The notes under the pieces: model-generated
Databases searched by the model: none
The model's input: the letters and a program-made list of their open reading frames with translations, nothing else
What the model was told of the DNA's origin: nothing
In this document: positions 25,654 to 38,886 of the stretch, piece after piece
How the letters are laid out: each line of letters begins with the position of its first letter
Position numbering within the stretch: position 1 is the stretch's first letter
Program-made: the position numbers and the translations under genes
Origin: Actinobacillus sp. GY-402
Lineage (GTDB): Bacteria; Pseudomonadota; Gammaproteobacteria; Enterobacterales; Pasteurellaceae
Assembly: GCF_014843355.1 (NCBI RefSeq)
Contig: NZ_CP062137.1
Coordinates: forward strand, 2,356,001 to 2,420,000
Reading direction: 5' to 3'
DNA: 64,000 nt

Positions 25654-27531
25654 ATGCTATCAGCAAATGCAAAATTGAAGGTCCAAAGTTTTGGACGCTT
25701 CTTGTCAAACATGGTGATGCCGAATATCGGCGCATTTATTGCCTGGGGGTTTATTACTGCGCTTTTTATTCCGACGGGTTGGTTGCCGAATGAGGAATTG
25801 GCGAAATTAGTCGGTCCGATGGTGACGTATTTACTGCCGTTGCTGATTGGTTATACCGGCGGTAAGCTAGCCGGCGGTGATCGCGGTGCGGTAGTCGGGG
25901 CGATTACTACAGCCGGTGTGATTGTCGGTACTGATATTCCGATGTTCTTAGGGGCAATGATTGCCGGTCCGACCGGTGGTTGGGCGATCAAACGTTTTGA
26001 CAAATGGGCGGACGGTAAGATTAAAAGCGGTTTTGAAATGTTGGTTAACAACTTTTCCGCCGGTATTATCGGAATGATTTTAGCCATTTTGTTCTTCTGG
26101 GTGATTGGTCCGGTGGTGAAATCGGTTTCTCAGGCGTTGGCGGCAGGTGTTGACGTATTAGTACAAAACAATTTATTACCGTTGACTTCTATTTTTGTGG
26201 AACCAGCAAAAATTCTATTCCTGAATAATGCGGTTAACCATGGCGTGTTCTCACCGTTAGGTATTCAGCAATCTCAGGAATTCGGTCAGTCCGTATTCTT
26301 CCTAATTGAAGCCAACCCAGGTCCGGGTTTAGGCGTATTGCTTGCCTATATGCTATTCGGTAAAGGTTCTGCCAAACAAACTTCCGGTGGTGCGGCAATT
26401 ATTCACTTCTTCGGTGGTATCCACGAAATTTATTTCCCTTATGTATTAATGAATCCGCGCTTGATTCTTGCTGTAATTGCAGGCGGTGCGACCGGCGTAT
26501 TCACTTTAGTGTTGTTTAATGCAGGCTTACAGGCTCCGGCTTCTCCGGGTTCAATTATTGCCGTATTGGCAATGACGCCGAAAGCCTCGTTTGTTGGGGT
26601 AATTTCATCCGTTGTTGCCGCTTGTGCCGTTTCTTTTGTTATTTCCGCGTTTTTTGTGAAATTACAGAAAGAAGAAGATATGGGTGATTTAGAAGAAGCG
26701 CAAGCCGCCTCTAAAGCTATGAAAGGCGGTGCGGTGCAACATCAGCAAGTCACCGACTATAAAGGTCTGAAAAAAATCTTTGTATCTTGTGATGCTGGTA
26801 TGGGCTCAAGCGCAATGGGTGCCAGCATGTTGCGCAAAAAAGTGAAAGATGCGGGATTACCGATTGAAGTAGCGAACTGTGCGATTAATGATTTGCCGGA
26901 TGACACCCGTATGGTTATTACCCATCAAGACTTAACGCTGCGTGCGAAAAAACAAGTACCGAACGCAATGCATTTCTCGTTGACTAATTTTTTAGACAAT
27001 AAATTCTATGACAGTTTGGTAAACGATTTAAAAGCCAATTTTGACGAAAATGCACCGGCGGCTGCACCGGCAGAAAATGAAGTGGCGGTAAACGGTACCA
27101 CATTCAGTTTAGCACCGGAACAGATTTTCTTAGGTCTGAAAGCTGCCGATAAATTTGACGCTATTCGTTTTGCAGGCGAACAATTGGTGAAAGCGGGTTT
27201 TGTACAACCGAGTTATGTTGACGCGATGTTTGAACGTGAAAAATTAGTCTCTACTTACTTGGGTGAAGGTGTTGCCGTGCCGCACGGAACCATTGAAGCG
27301 AAAGATGCAGTAATTAAAACGGGTGTAGTGGTTTGCCAATATCCTGAAGGCGTTCGTTTTACGGATGAAGAAGACGGCGTGGCTAAACTGGTGATTGGTA
27401 TCGCTGCTCGCAATAACGAGCATATCCAAGTGGTATCGGCAATTACCAACGCATTAGACAGCGAGGAAGCGATTGAATTACTGACTTCGACTAACGATGT
27501 AAATAAAGTTCTGGAATTGTTAAAAGCATAA
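25654..27531 (+). CDS. mtlA: PTS mannitol transporter EIICBA
   Basis: Imports mannitol and phosphorylates it to mannitol-1-phosphate using phosphate passed from PEP through HPr. One 625-residue chain holds EIIC (about 1-345, six or more helices, with the substrate-loop GGIHEIYFPYV), EIIB with phospho-cysteine Cys379 in FVSCDAGMGSSAMG, an alanine/proline linker (ENAPAAAPAENE), and EIIA with phospho-histidine His544 in VAVPHGTIEAK. Start ATG is preceded by CGGAGAAAGC. First gene of mtlA-mtlD-mtlR, strongly CRP-controlled. All domains look intact. Confidence 0.97.
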   Translation: MLSANAKLKVQSFGRFLSNMVMPNIGAFIAWGFITALFIPTGWLPNEELAKLVGPMVTYLLPLLIGYTGGKLAGGDRGAVVGAITTAGVIVGTDIPMFLGAMIAGPTGGWAIKRFDKWADGKIKSGFEMLVNNFSAGIIGMILAILFFWVIGPVVKSVSQALAAGVDVLVQNNLLPLTSIFVEPAKILFLNNAVNHGVFSPLGIQQSQEFGQSVFFLIEANPGPGLGVLLAYMLFGKGSAKQTSGGAAIIHFFGGIHEIYFPYVLMNPRLILAVIAGGATGVFTLVLFNAGLQAPASPGSIIAVLAMTPKASFVGVISSVVAACAVSFVISAFFVKLQKEEDMGDLEEAQAASKAMKGGAVQHQQVTDYKGLKKIFVSCDAGMGSSAMGASMLRKKVKDAGLPIEVANCAINDLPDDTRMVITHQDLTLRAKKQVPNAMHFSLTNFLDNKFYDSLVNDLKANFDENAPAAAPAENEVAVNGTTFSLAPEQIFLGLKAADKFDAIRFAGEQLVKAGFVQPSYVDAMFEREKLVSTYLGEGVAVPHGTIEAKDAVIKTGVVVCQYPEGVRFTDEEDGVAKLVIGIAARNNEHIQVVSAITNALDSEEAIELLTSTNDVNKVLELLKA

Positions 27532-27536
27532 TTAGC

Positions 27537-27604
27537 GTAGGATGGGCTTGCTAGCCCACCTTTTCTCATTTCAATAATTTGGTGGGTTGACAAGCCCGCC
27601 CTAC
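27537..27604. repeat. GTGGGC-type imperfect inverted repeat between mtlA and mtlD
   Basis: Left arm 27537-27560 (GTAGGATGGGCTTG then CTAGCCCACC) and right arm 27581-27604 (GGTGGGTTGACAAG then CCCGCCCTAC) are complementary at most of 24 positions. The element fills the intergenic gap and ends at the mtlD ribosome binding site. It resembles dispersed palindromic repeats of the GTAGGGTGGGC type seen in proteobacteria (recalled). Confidence 0.7.
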
Positions 27605-27615
27605 GGAGAGTAAAA

Positions 27616-28764
27616 ATGAAAGCATTACATTTTGGTGCCGGTAATATCGGACGGGGGTTTATCGGTAAATTACTGGCTGACAGTGGTGTAGAAGTTATTT
27701 TTGCGGATGTAAACGAAGCCGTTATAAATTTACTTAAAACCAACCGCACTTATGGTGTGAAAATCGTAGGTGACAGCATTAATACCATCGAACAGGTTAA
27801 CAATGTATCTGGTGTAAATTCAACGGATGAAGCGGCGATTATCGCGTTATTTAATGAAGTGGATTTAGTGACGACCGCGGTAGGTCCGAATGTATTAAAA
27901 ATCATTGCCGGCACGTTAGCAAAAGCGTTAGAAGCACGTTTAGCCAGCGGTAACTGCAAACCGTTAAATATTATTGCCTGTGAAAATATGGTACGCGGTA
28001 CAACGTTTTTAAAAGAACAAGTTTTTACACATTTAAACCCGGCGGTGAAAAATCAGATCGAGCAATTAATCGGCTTTGTGGACAGCGCTGTTGACCGTAT
28101 TGTGCCACCGGTTAAGCCTGATGCGAACGATCCGTTACTGGTGACGGTTGAAGAATTCAGCGAATGGATTGTTGATAAAACTCAATTTAAAGGTACCGTT
28201 CCGGATATTAAAGGCATGGAACAAACCGATAATTTGATGGCATTTGTAGAACGGAAATTGTTTACCTTAAATACCGGTCATGCCGTCACTTCATATTATG
28301 GTAAATCAAAAGGCTATCGATTTGTCAAAGAAAGCATTGAAGATGCGGAAGTGAAAGCTTTTGTGAAATCCGTCATGCAGGAAAGCGGTGCGGTGTTGAT
28401 TAAACGTTACGGATTTGATCCGCAAGCGCATGCGGCATATATCGAAAAAATCTTAAAACGTTTTGCTAATCCGTTCCTGGTGGATGATGTGGATCGCGTG
28501 GGCCGCGAGCCGTTACGTAAATTAAGTTATAACGATCGTTTGATTAAACCGTTGCGCGGTACACTGGAATACGGTTTACCGAATGATAATTTGATTCGCG
28601 CCATTGCAGTTGCGCTTTGCTACCGTAATGAAAATGATCCGCAAGCGGTAGAGTTGGCGAAATCTATCGCCGATAACGGTGTGGCAGAAACCGTGAAAAA
28701 ATATACCGAATTACAAGACGAATCGGTAATCGAACGAATTGTTGCGGCATATAACGCACAATAG
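27616..28764 (+). CDS. mtlD: Mannitol-1-phosphate 5-dehydrogenase
   Basis: NAD-dependent oxidation of mannitol-1-phosphate to fructose-6-phosphate, linking mannitol to glycolysis. The 382 residues match E. coli MtlD (382): Rossmann motif [13 protein letters not shown] at the N-terminus, [31 protein letters not shown], and the catalytic-domain motif [11 protein letters not shown] with its lysine and histidine, then [27 protein letters not shown]. It lies 84 bases after mtlA with a palindromic repeat between. A USS core is present in the coding region at 27743-27751. Confidence 0.97.
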   Translation: MKALHFGAGNIGRGFIGKLLADSGVEVIFADVNEAVINLLKTNRTYGVKIVGDSINTIEQVNNVSGVNSTDEAAIIALFNEVDLVTTAVGPNVLKIIAGTLAKALEARLASGNCKPLNIIACENMVRGTTFLKEQVFTHLNPAVKNQIEQLIGFVDSAVDRIVPPVKPDANDPLLVTVEEFSEWIVDKTQFKGTVPDIKGMEQTDNLMAFVERKLFTLNTGHAVTSYYGKSKGYRFVKESIEDAEVKAFVKSVMQESGAVLIKRYGFDPQAHAAYIEKILKRFANPFLVDDVDRVGREPLRKLSYNDRLIKPLRGTLEYGLPNDNLIRAIAVALCYRNENDPQAVELAKSIADNGVAETVKKYTELQDESVIERIVAAYNAQ

Positions 28765-28774
28765 TTGCAACGGT

Positions 28775-28818
28775 AAAGTGCGGTCGAAAAATACATTGTT
28801 TTTTAACCGCACTTTTTA
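28775..28818 (+). terminator. USS pair between mtlD and mtlR (attenuator or terminator)
   Basis: TAAAGTGCGGTCGAAAAA pairs with TTTTTTAACCGCACTTTTTA. It has terminator form but lies inside the expected mtlADR unit, so it may lower mtlR expression. Confidence 0.6.
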
Positions 28819-28847
28819 TTTGTAATCATTTTTATAAGGATTTGGTT

Positions 28848-29363
28848 GTGGTATCGGAAGATCCTATTTATGAAAGACTCAATGACGTATCGTCCATTCG
28901 AGGGTTTGTCACGGCAAGTGTCGCCATCTTTGACGAATTAGTGGATCAGCTTATTAATCGGGTCTTTCGTAAAAATGATTTTGCCGTAAAATCAGTCATC
29001 GACAGTTTGTTTGAAACCTCCGGTCCGCTGGCGGCATTAAGTATTCGGCTTAAAGTGTTGTTAGGGTTAGGCGTTTTATCACAAGAAGCGTTTGAAGATA
29101 TTTCATCGTTCATGCAATTAAAAGACAAATTGAATGAAGACAGCCGAGAGTATCATTTCTCCGATGAGCTAATCGTTGAATTTACGCATAAATTAAAGTT
29201 GTTCAAAGATAAAGCCATGTTGCCGCGACACGAAACGATGGAAGCCACGGATTCGTTAGTCGGGCAGATGAAAATCCGACGTTGTGAAAAACTGGTACGT
29301 TCCTGTCTGATTTTGACGGTGACAGAAATTTATCAGCAACTTCAAGTGGAAAGTCCTTTATAA
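28848..29363 (+). CDS. mtlR: Mannitol operon repressor MtlR
   Basis: MltR-family regulator that damps mannitol operon expression; it lacks an obvious helix-turn-helix and probably acts through helices or partners. The 171 residues match E. coli MtlR: FVTASVAIFDELVDQLINRVFRKNDFAVKSVI, PLAALSIRLKVLLGLGVLSQEAFEDI, LMALREELN-like FMQLKDKLNED, YHFSDELI. A GTG start at 28848 is chosen because AAGGA lies seven bases upstream; a TTG at 28842 is too close. Last gene of the mannitol cluster, separated by a USS hairpin. Confidence 0.9.
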   Translation: MVSEDPIYERLNDVSSIRGFVTASVAIFDELVDQLINRVFRKNDFAVKSVIDSLFETSGPLAALSIRLKVLLGLGVLSQEAFEDISSFMQLKDKLNEDSREYHFSDELIVEFTHKLKLFKDKAMLPRHETMEATDSLVGQMKIRRCEKLVRSCLILTVTEIYQQLQVESPL

Positions 29364-29411
29364 TTGATAAAAAGTGCGGTCGAATTCCAAAAGGTTTTTT
29401 GTAGAAAAGGC

Positions 29412-29439
29412 TTGCATTTAGCGGATAACTCAGTATAAT
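29412..29439 (+). promoter_or_regulatory. Promoter of the S10 operon
   Basis: TTGCAT (29412-29417), 16-base spacer, TATAAT (29434-29439); predicted start near 29446. The spacing and position before a structured leader suit a strong ribosomal protein promoter. Confidence 0.75.
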
Positions 29440-29444
29440 TTGCG

Positions 29445-29937
<493 letters not shown>

Positions 29938-29953
29938 TTAAGAGGTTATTACA

Positions 29954-30580
29954 ATGATTGGTTTAGTCGGTCGTAAAGTTGGTATGACCCGCGTTTTCAC
30001 TGAAGACGGCGTGTCAATTCCAGTTACCGTTATCGAAATCGAAGCCAACCGCGTAACTCAAGTTAAAACTCTTGAAAACGATGGCTATACTGCAGTTCAG
30101 GTTACAACTGGCTCTAAAAAAGCGAGTCGCGTAACTAAGCCTGAAGCTGGTCATTTCGTGAAAGCAGGTGTTGAAGCTGGTCGCGGTTTATGGGAATTTC
30201 GTACCGAAGGTGAAGAATTTACTTTAGGTCAAGAAATTAATGTTGACATCTTCGCGGATGTTAAAAAAGTTGATGTTACCGGTACGTCTAAAGGTAAAGG
30301 TTTCCAAGGCGGTGTTAAACGTTGGAACTTCCGTACCCAGGATGCAACTCATGGTAACTCTTTATCACATCGTGTACTTGGTTCTATTGGTCAAAACCAA
30401 ACTCCGGGTCGTGTGTTTAAAGGTAAAAAAATGGCAGGACACTTAGGTAATGAGCGTGTAACCGTTCAATCACTTGAAGTTGTTCGTGTTGATGCTGAGC
30501 GTAAATTATTATTAGTGAAAGGTGCCGTTCCGGGTGCAACTAATAGTGATGTTATCGTGAAACCGGCAGTTAAAGCGTAA
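29954..30580 (+). CDS. rplC: 50S ribosomal protein L3
   Basis: L3 starts 50S assembly and sends a long loop toward the peptidyl transferase centre. The 208 residues include [34 protein letters not shown], and the loop [26 protein letters not shown]. The GNQTPG-type glutamine, methylated by PrmB in E. coli, is conserved as QNQTPG. Begins 16 bases after rpsJ with an AAGAGGTTATTACA SD region. Confidence 0.98.
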   Translation: MIGLVGRKVGMTRVFTEDGVSIPVTVIEIEANRVTQVKTLENDGYTAVQVTTGSKKASRVTKPEAGHFVKAGVEAGRGLWEFRTEGEEFTLGQEINVDIFADVKKVDVTGTSKGKGFQGGVKRWNFRTQDATHGNSLSHRVLGSIGQNQTPGRVFKGKKMAGHLGNERVTVQSLEVVRVDAERKLLLVKGAVPGATNSDVIVKPAVKA

Positions 30581-30595
30581 GTCTGGGAGATAGAG

Positions 30596-31198
30596 ATGGA
30601 ATTACAAGTTGTAGGTGCAAACGCACTCACTGTTTCTGAAACTACCTTCGGACGTGAGTTTAACGAAGCGTTAATCCATCAAGTGGTTGTTGCATATGCG
30701 GCAGGTGCTCGTCAAGGTTCGCGCGCTCAAAAAACTCGTGCTGAAGTGTCTGGTTCAGGTAAAAAACCTTGGCGTCAAAAAGGTACGGGCCGTGCGCGTT
30801 CCGGTGATATCAAATCACCAATCTGGCGTTCGGGCGGTGTTACTTTTGCTGCGAAACCGCAAGATCACAGTCAAAAAGTAAACAAAAAAATGTACCGTGG
30901 TGCAATTAAAAGCATTCTTTCCGAATTAGTTCGTCAAGATCGTTTGGTCGTGGTGGAAAAATTCGAAATTGACGCACCAAAAACTAAAGTATTAGCACAA
31001 AAATTAAAAGATATGGCGTTAAACGACGCTCTTATCATCACTGCAAGCTTAGATGAGAATTTATTCTTAGCGGCACGTAACTTGTATAAAGTTGATGTAC
31101 GTGATGTGCAAGGTATCGACCCTGTAAGCTTAATCGCTTTCGATAAAGTGGTCGTTACTGTCGATGCAGTGAAACAAATTGAGGAGATGTTAGCGTGA
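30596..31198 (+). CDS. rplD: 50S ribosomal protein L4
   Basis: L4 lines the peptide exit tunnel and, when in excess, represses its own operon by acting on the S10 leader. The 200 residues hold the tunnel loop with [26 protein letters not shown], then [17 protein letters not shown] and a globular C-terminal domain ending in [12 protein letters not shown]. Its stop overlaps the GTG start of rplW by four bases, which points to translational coupling. The matching leader upstream of rpsJ supports the autogenous role. Confidence 0.98.
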   Translation: MELQVVGANALTVSETTFGREFNEALIHQVVVAYAAGARQGSRAQKTRAEVSGSGKKPWRQKGTGRARSGDIKSPIWRSGGVTFAAKPQDHSQKVNKKMYRGAIKSILSELVRQDRLVVVEKFEIDAPKTKVLAQKLKDMALNDALIITASLDENLFLAARNLYKVDVRDVQGIDPVSLIAFDKVVVTVDAVKQIEEMLA

Positions 31199-31500
31199 TT
31201 CAACAAGAACGTTTGCTAAAAGTGCTTAAAGCACCACATATCTCTGAAAAAGCAACTAACAACGCAGAGACTTCAAATACTATCGTATTCAAAGTTGCAT
31301 TAGATGCAAACAAAGTTGACATTGCTAACGCAGTTGAACAACTTTTTGAAGTGAAAGTAGATTCGGTTCGCACAGTTGTTGTTAAAGGTAAAACCAAACG
31401 CCGCGGTAATAATATGGGTCGCCGCAGTGACTGGAAAAAAGCTTATGTTACTCTTCAAGAAGGTCAATCACTTGACTTCGCTGAAGGTGCGGCAGAGTAA
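31195..31500 (+). CDS. rplW: 50S ribosomal protein L23
   Basis: L23 sits at the exit-tunnel mouth and is the docking site for trigger factor and SRP. 101 residues: [51 protein letters not shown], then the basic loop [22 protein letters not shown]. Starts with GTG inside the rplD stop (GTGA overlap), with GAGGAGATG upstream as SD. Confidence 0.97.
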   Translation: MIQQERLLKVLKAPHISEKATNNAETSNTIVFKVALDANKVDIANAVEQLFEVKVDSVRTVVVKGKTKRRGNNMGRRSDWKKAYVTLQEGQSLDFAEGAAE

Positions 31501-31520
31501 TAACGGAGGAATAAATAATT

Positions 31521-32342
31521 ATGGCTATCGTTAAATGTAAGCCGACCTCCGCTGGTCGTCGTCACGTTGTTAAAATCGTGAACCCTGAATTACACAAGGG
31601 CAAACCTTACGCACCGTTGCTAGATACTAAATCTAAAACCGGCGGTCGTAATAATTTAGGACGTATCACTACCCGTCATATCGGTGGTGGACATAAACAA
31701 CATTATCGTTTAATCGATTTCAAACGTAACAAGTTAGATATCCCAGCGGTTGTTGAGCGTCTTGAATATGATCCAAATCGTTCTGCAAATATTGCTTTAG
31801 TGCTTTATAAAGACGGCGAACGTCGTTATATCTTAGCACCTAAAGGCCTGTCTGTGGGCGATGAAATCCAAGCCGGTGTAAATGCGCCGATTAAAGTTGG
31901 TAATTCGTTGCCAATGCGTAGCATTCCGGTTGGTTCAACCGTACATAACGTTGAGTTAAAACCTGGTAAGGGCGGTCAAATCGCTCGTTCTGCCGGTGCG
32001 TATGTACAAATCATTGCTCGTGAAGGTAACTATGTAACCTTACGTTTACGTTCAGGCGAAATGCGTAGAGTATTGGCCGAATGCGTTGCAACGGTTGGTG
32101 AAGTTGGTAACTCCGAACATATGCTTCGCGTACTGGGTAAAGCCGGTGCAAGTCGCTGGAGAGGTATTCGTCCTACTGTTCGCGGTACGGCAATGAACCC
32201 GGTAGATCACCCGCACGGTGGTGGTGAAGGTCGTAACTTTGGTAAACACCCGGTAACTCCTTGGGGCGTTCAAACCAAAGGTAAGAAAACTCGTCACAAC
32301 AAACGTACCGATAAATATATCGTACGTCGTCGTGGCAAATAA
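31521..32342 (+). CDS. rplB: 50S ribosomal protein L2
   Basis: L2 is a primary 23S rRNA binder needed for subunit joining and peptidyl transferase activity. 273 residues: [53 protein letters not shown], and the highly conserved [15 protein letters not shown] that holds the histidine near the catalytic centre. Basic C-terminus [37 protein letters not shown]. Confidence 0.98.
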   Translation: MAIVKCKPTSAGRRHVVKIVNPELHKGKPYAPLLDTKSKTGGRNNLGRITTRHIGGGHKQHYRLIDFKRNKLDIPAVVERLEYDPNRSANIALVLYKDGERRYILAPKGLSVGDEIQAGVNAPIKVGNSLPMRSIPVGSTVHNVELKPGKGGQIARSAGAYVQIIAREGNYVTLRLRSGEMRRVLAECVATVGEVGNSEHMLRVLGKAGASRWRGIRPTVRGTAMNPVDHPHGGGEGRNFGKHPVTPWGVQTKGKKTRHNKRTDKYIVRRRGK

Positions 32343-32365
32343 TTTAAATTGAATTAAGAGGATAA

Positions 32366-32644
<279 letters not shown>

Positions 32645-32655
32645 GAGGTAAATAG

Positions 32656-32988
<333 letters not shown>

Positions 32989-33005
32989 TCGTAGAGGAAT
33001 AACAA

Positions 33006-33713
33006 ATGGGTCAAAAAGTCCATCCACATGGTATTCGCCTTGGTATTGTTAAACCTTGGAACTCTACTTGGTTTGCGAATACACAAGACTTCGCCGATAA
33101 TCTTGACGGCGATTTCAAAGTACGTAAATTCTTGAATAAAGAATTAGTGAATGCTTCAGTTTCACGTATCACTATTGAACGTCCGGCTAAAAGCATTCGT
33201 GTTACAATTCACACAGCTCGCCCGGGTATCGTTATCGGTAAGAAAGGTGAAGATGTTGAGAAATTGCGCAACGCAGTAGCGGAAATCGCTGGCGTGCCGG
33301 CACAAATCAATATCGCTGAAGTGAAAAAACCTGAACTGGATGCAAAATTAGTTGCTGACAGCATCGCTTCACAATTAGAACGCCGCGTTATGTTCCGCCG
33401 TGCGATGAAACGTGCGGTACAAAACGCAATGCGCTTGGGTGCCAAAGGTATCAAAGTTGAAGTAAGCGGTCGTTTAGGTGGTGCAGAAATTGCACGTTCC
33501 GAATGGTATCGTGAAGGTCGCGTGCCATTACATACATTACGTGCGGACATCGATTATAACACTGCGGAAGCACATACGACATACGGCGTAATCGGCGTTA
33601 AAGTATGGATTTTCAAAGGTGAAATCCTCGGTGGAATGGCTGCAATTGCACAACAACCAGAACAACAACCGGCTGCGCCTAAAAAGGCACCACGCGGCAA
33701 AGGTCGTAAGTAA
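33006..33713 (+). CDS. rpsC: 30S ribosomal protein S3
   Basis: S3 forms the mRNA entry tunnel with S4 and S5 and has helicase activity. 235 residues: [16 protein letters not shown] domain with [16 protein letters not shown], then [30 protein letters not shown] and [13 protein letters not shown]. The C-terminal tail is rich in glutamine, proline and lysine ([20 protein letters not shown]), a common low-complexity end. Confidence 0.98.
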   Translation: MGQKVHPHGIRLGIVKPWNSTWFANTQDFADNLDGDFKVRKFLNKELVNASVSRITIERPAKSIRVTIHTARPGIVIGKKGEDVEKLRNAVAEIAGVPAQINIAEVKKPELDAKLVADSIASQLERRVMFRRAMKRAVQNAMRLGAKGIKVEVSGRLGGAEIARSEWYREGRVPLHTLRADIDYNTAEAHTTYGVIGVKVWIFKGEILGGMAAIAQQPEQQPAAPKKAPRGKGRK

Positions 33714-33726
33714 GGAGAACTGCTAG

Positions 33727-34136
<410 letters not shown>

Positions 34137-34137
<1 letters not shown>

Positions 34138-34328
34138 TGAAAGCTCAAGAACTACGTAACAAAAATGTTGAAGAGCTGAATGCTGAGTTAGCAAACCTGT
34201 TAGGTGAGCAATTCAAATTGCGTATGCAAGCAGCCACCGGTCAGCTTCAACAAACCCACCAGTTAAAACAAGTGCGTCGTAACATTGCACGAGTGAAAAC
34301 TGTATTAAATCAAAAGGCGGGTGAGTAA
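34137..34328 (+). CDS. rpmC: 50S ribosomal protein L29
   Basis: Small two-helix 50S protein next to L23 at the exit-tunnel mouth, 63 residues. [31 protein letters not shown] followed by [21 protein letters not shown] matches the family. It overlaps both rplP and rpsQ by one base (TAATG junctions), implying coupled translation of the trio. Confidence 0.98.
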
Positions 34329-34585
34329 TGACTGATAAAATTCGTACTGTTCAAGGTCGTGTAATCAGCGACAAAATGGATAAATCTTTCACAATCGCCA
34401 TCGAGCGCAAAGTGAAACACCCGCTTTTGGGTAAATTTATCCGTCGTACAACCAAATTACACGTTCACGATGAGAACAACGAAGCAAGATTAGGTGATAC
34501 GGTCGAAATCAGAGAATGTCGTCCGGTATCGAAAACTAAATCTTGGACTTTAGTTCGTGTAGTAGAAAAAGCAACCGTTGCTTAA
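34328..34585 (+). CDS. rpsQ: 30S ribosomal protein S17
   Basis: S17 is a primary 16S rRNA binder with an OB fold, needed for 30S body assembly. 85 residues: [75 protein letters not shown] in family order. Last gene of the S10 operon; a strong terminator follows 20 bases later. Confidence 0.98.
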   Translation: MTDKIRTVQGRVISDKMDKSFTIAIERKVKHPLLGKFIRRTTKLHVHDENNEARLGDTVEIRECRPVSKTKSWTLVRVVEKATVA

Positions 34586-34604
34586 TCTTTACACTTAAAA
34601 CTTG

Positions 34605-34634
34605 AAAGCCCGGCAGAAATGCCCGGGCTTTTTT
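34605..34634 (+). terminator. S10 operon terminator
   Basis: AAAGCCCGG and CCGGGCTTT stem with nine-base loop and T run, a strong intrinsic terminator soon after rpsQ. Confidence 0.9.
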
Positions 34635-34638
34635 ATGC

Positions 34639-34683
34639 CAAAGTGCGGGCAAAATTTGATGAGTTTTTTGACCGCACTTTTTC
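34639..34683 (+). terminator. USS pair following the S10 terminator
   Basis: AAAGTGCGGGCAAAA pairs with TTTTTTGACCGCACTTTTT, one arm variant. A second terminator-like hairpin in tandem, and the only USS seen in the 14-kb ribosomal protein block. Confidence 0.7.
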
Positions 34684-34728
34684 GCTATTTTGAGTGCCTA
34701 TTAAATTTGTTTAATCTTTAAAATCGTG

Positions 34729-34757
34729 TTGATCTCATTGGCTTAATCTGATAAACT
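34729..34757 (+). promoter_or_regulatory. Candidate promoter of the spc operon
   Basis: TTGATC (34729-34734), 17 bases, TAAACT (34752-34757). It lies about 70 bases before rplN and after two terminators, where a promoter must exist for spc. Assignment by eye. Confidence 0.5.
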
Positions 34758-34812
34758 CCGCGAACTGCTTACATTGGGTAAGTAGTCCCGAAAGGGTGTT
34801 TTATTTAATTAA

Positions 34813-35196
<384 letters not shown>

Positions 35197-35206
35197 GGAG
35201 AACGTA

Positions 35207-36075
<869 letters not shown>

Positions 36076-36086
36076 GGCAGGTTACA

Positions 36087-36392
36087 ATGGCTAAACAATC
36101 AATGAAAGCACGCGATGTAAAACGCGTTAAATTGGCTGAAAAATTCTATGCTAAACGTATGGAATTGAAGAAAATCATTTCTGACGCTAATTCATCAGAT
36201 GAAGATCGTTGGGATGCGGTATTAAAGTTACAATCTTTACCGCGTGATGCAAGCCCAAGCCGTCAACGTAACCGTTGTCGCCAAACCGGACGTCCTCACG
36301 GCGTTCTTCGTAAGTTTGGTTTAAGCCGTATCAAGGTTCGCGAAGCAGCAATGCGTGGCGAAATCCCAGGTCTTAAAAAAGCAAGTTGGTAA
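36087..36392 (+). CDS. rpsN: 30S ribosomal protein S14
   Basis: S14 packs in the 30S head beside S3 and S10. The 101-residue form is the long, zinc-free type: the CxxC pairs of the short zinc type are absent, with only one cysteine in [12 protein letters not shown]. Other blocks are [15 protein letters not shown] and [38 protein letters not shown]. Position after rplE is standard. Confidence 0.98.
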   Translation: MAKQSMKARDVKRVKLAEKFYAKRMELKKIISDANSSDEDRWDAVLKLQSLPRDASPSRQRNRCRQTGRPHGVLRKFGLSRIKVREAAMRGEIPGLKKASW

Positions 36393-36429
36393 TTTACCAC
36401 TTTATTTTGGAATCGGAGAATAAAATACA

Positions 36430-36822
36430 ATGAGTATGCAAGATCCAATCGCAGATATGTTGACCCGCATTCGTAACGGGCAGGCTGCGAATAAAGTTGC
36501 GATCAGTATGCCTTCTTCCAAGCTAAAAGTGGCTATTGCCAACGTATTAGCTGCTGAAGGTTATATCGAAAGCGTTAAAGTTTTAGAAGGTGCAAAACCT
36601 GAATTGGAAATTACTTTAAAATATTTCCAAGGTAAACCGGTTGTAGAAAGCATCCAACGCGTAAGTCGTCCTGGTCTTCGTATTTACAAACGTAAAGACG
36701 AATTACCAAAAGTTATGGGCGGATTAGGTGTTGCCGTAGTTTCTACATCTAAAGGTGTGATGACTGACCGTGCTGCTCGCCAAGCGGGTTTAGGCGGCGA
36801 AATCATCTGTTATGTAGCTTAA
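36430..36822 (+). CDS. rpsH: 30S ribosomal protein S8
   Basis: S8 binds helix 21 of 16S rRNA early in 30S assembly and is the repressor of the spc operon in E. coli. 130 residues: [96 protein letters not shown] (family-typical C-terminal domain). SD CGGAGAATAAAATACA. Confidence 0.98.
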   Translation: MSMQDPIADMLTRIRNGQAANKVAISMPSSKLKVAIANVLAAEGYIESVKVLEGAKPELEITLKYFQGKPVVESIQRVSRPGLRIYKRKDELPKVMGGLGVAVVSTSKGVMTDRAARQAGLGGEIICYVA

Positions 36823-36837
36823 TAGAGAGGTAGGAAA

Positions 36838-37371
36838 ATGTCTCGTGTTGCTAAGGCACCTGTTAATATTCCTGCCGGTGTTCAAGTTTCTTTGAACGGT
36901 CAGCTATTAACAGTAAAAGGTAAGAATAGTGAGTTATCTCGTACTATTCATAATTCAGTCGAAGTTAAAGAAAACAACGGTGCATTAACATTTGCTCCGC
37001 GCGAAGGTTTCGCTGGTGCAGATGCACAAGCAGGTACAGCTCGCGCATTGGTTAATGCAATGGTTATTGGTGTTACTGAAGGCTTTACTAAAAAATTACA
37101 ACTGGTAGGTGTAGGTTACAGAGCGCAAGTGAAAGGTAATACTGTTAGCTTGAGCTTAGGTTTCTCTCATCCCGTTGAGCACACTTTACCAGCAGGTATT
37201 ACTGCAGAATGTCCATCTCAAACAGAAATTGTATTGAAAGGTGCTGACAAACAATTAATTGGTCAAGTGGCTGCAGATATTCGCGCATACCGTAAGCCGG
37301 AGCCTTACAAAGGTAAAGGTGTTCGTTATGCTGATGAAGTTGTACGTACTAAAGAAGCTAAGAAAAAATAA
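36838..37371 (+). CDS. rplF: 50S ribosomal protein L6
   Basis: L6 binds near the GTPase centre and the sarcin-ricin loop. 177 residues with two similar domains: [27 protein letters not shown], then [34 protein letters not shown] and the conserved end [46 protein letters not shown]. Confidence 0.98.
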   Translation: MSRVAKAPVNIPAGVQVSLNGQLLTVKGKNSELSRTIHNSVEVKENNGALTFAPREGFAGADAQAGTARALVNAMVIGVTEGFTKKLQLVGVGYRAQVKGNTVSLSLGFSHPVEHTLPAGITAECPSQTEIVLKGADKQLIGQVAADIRAYRKPEPYKGKGVRYADEVVRTKEAKKK

Positions 37372-37385
37372 TTTAAGGTAACACT

Positions 37386-38254
<869 letters not shown>

Positions 38255-38260
38255 TTGATA

Positions 38261-38440
38261 ATGGCTAAAACTATTAAAGTAACACAAGTTCGTAGTTCAA
38301 TCGCTCGTTTACCTAAGCATAAAGCTACGTTGCGTGGTCTTGGTCTTCGCCATATGCACCATACCGTTGAGTTAATTGATACTCCGGCGGTACGCGGTAT
38401 GATTAACCAAGTTTCATACATGGTTAAAGTGGAGGAGTAA
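38261..38440 (+). CDS. rpmD: 50S ribosomal protein L30
   Basis: Small 50S protein of 59 residues: [48 protein letters not shown], a typical bacterial L30. The ATG at 38261 (MAKTIK) matches the family; an ATG two codons earlier at 38255 abuts the rpsE stop and is less likely. Fixed position between rpsE and rplO. Confidence 0.97.
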
Positions 38441-38444
38441 GAGA

Positions 38445-38879
38445 ATGCGTTTAAATACTCTATCTCCGGCTGAAGGAGCAAAGCATAGCGCTAAGCGTCT
38501 TGGTCGTGGTATTGGTTCCGGTTTGGGTAAAACCGGCGGTCGTGGTCATAAAGGTCAAAAATCCCGTACCGGCGGTAAAGTTCGCCGTGGTTTTGAGGGT
38601 GGTCAAATGCCTTTATACCGTCGTTTACCGAAATTTGGTTTTACTTCGAAAATTGCTGCGGTAACTGCAGAAATTCGTTTAAATGACTTAGCTAAAGTTG
38701 AAGGTAATGTCGTCACTTTAGAAGCGTTGAAATCTGCGAATGTAGTTACTAAAGATATTCAATTCGCTAAAGTGATTTTAGCAGGTGAAATCAATACTGC
38801 GGTAACTGTCCGCGGTTTACGCGTAACTCAAGGTGCTAAAGCAGCTATTGAAGCTGCTGGCGGTTCAGTTGAGGAATAA
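38445..38879 (+). CDS. rplO: 50S ribosomal protein L15
   Basis: L15 joins late in 50S assembly and threads a basic N-terminal tail through 23S rRNA. 144 residues: [44 protein letters not shown] as glycine- and lysine-rich tail, then [22 protein letters not shown] and [19 protein letters not shown]. Starts four bases after rpmD, with GTGGAGGAGTAAGAG as SD. Confidence 0.98.
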   Translation: MRLNTLSPAEGAKHSAKRLGRGIGSGLGKTGGRGHKGQKSRTGGKVRRGFEGGQMPLYRRLPKFGFTSKIAAVTAEIRLNDLAKVEGNVVTLEALKSANVVTKDIQFAKVILAGEINTAVTVRGLRVTQGAKAAIEAAGGSVEE

Positions 38880-38886
38880 TTAATAA

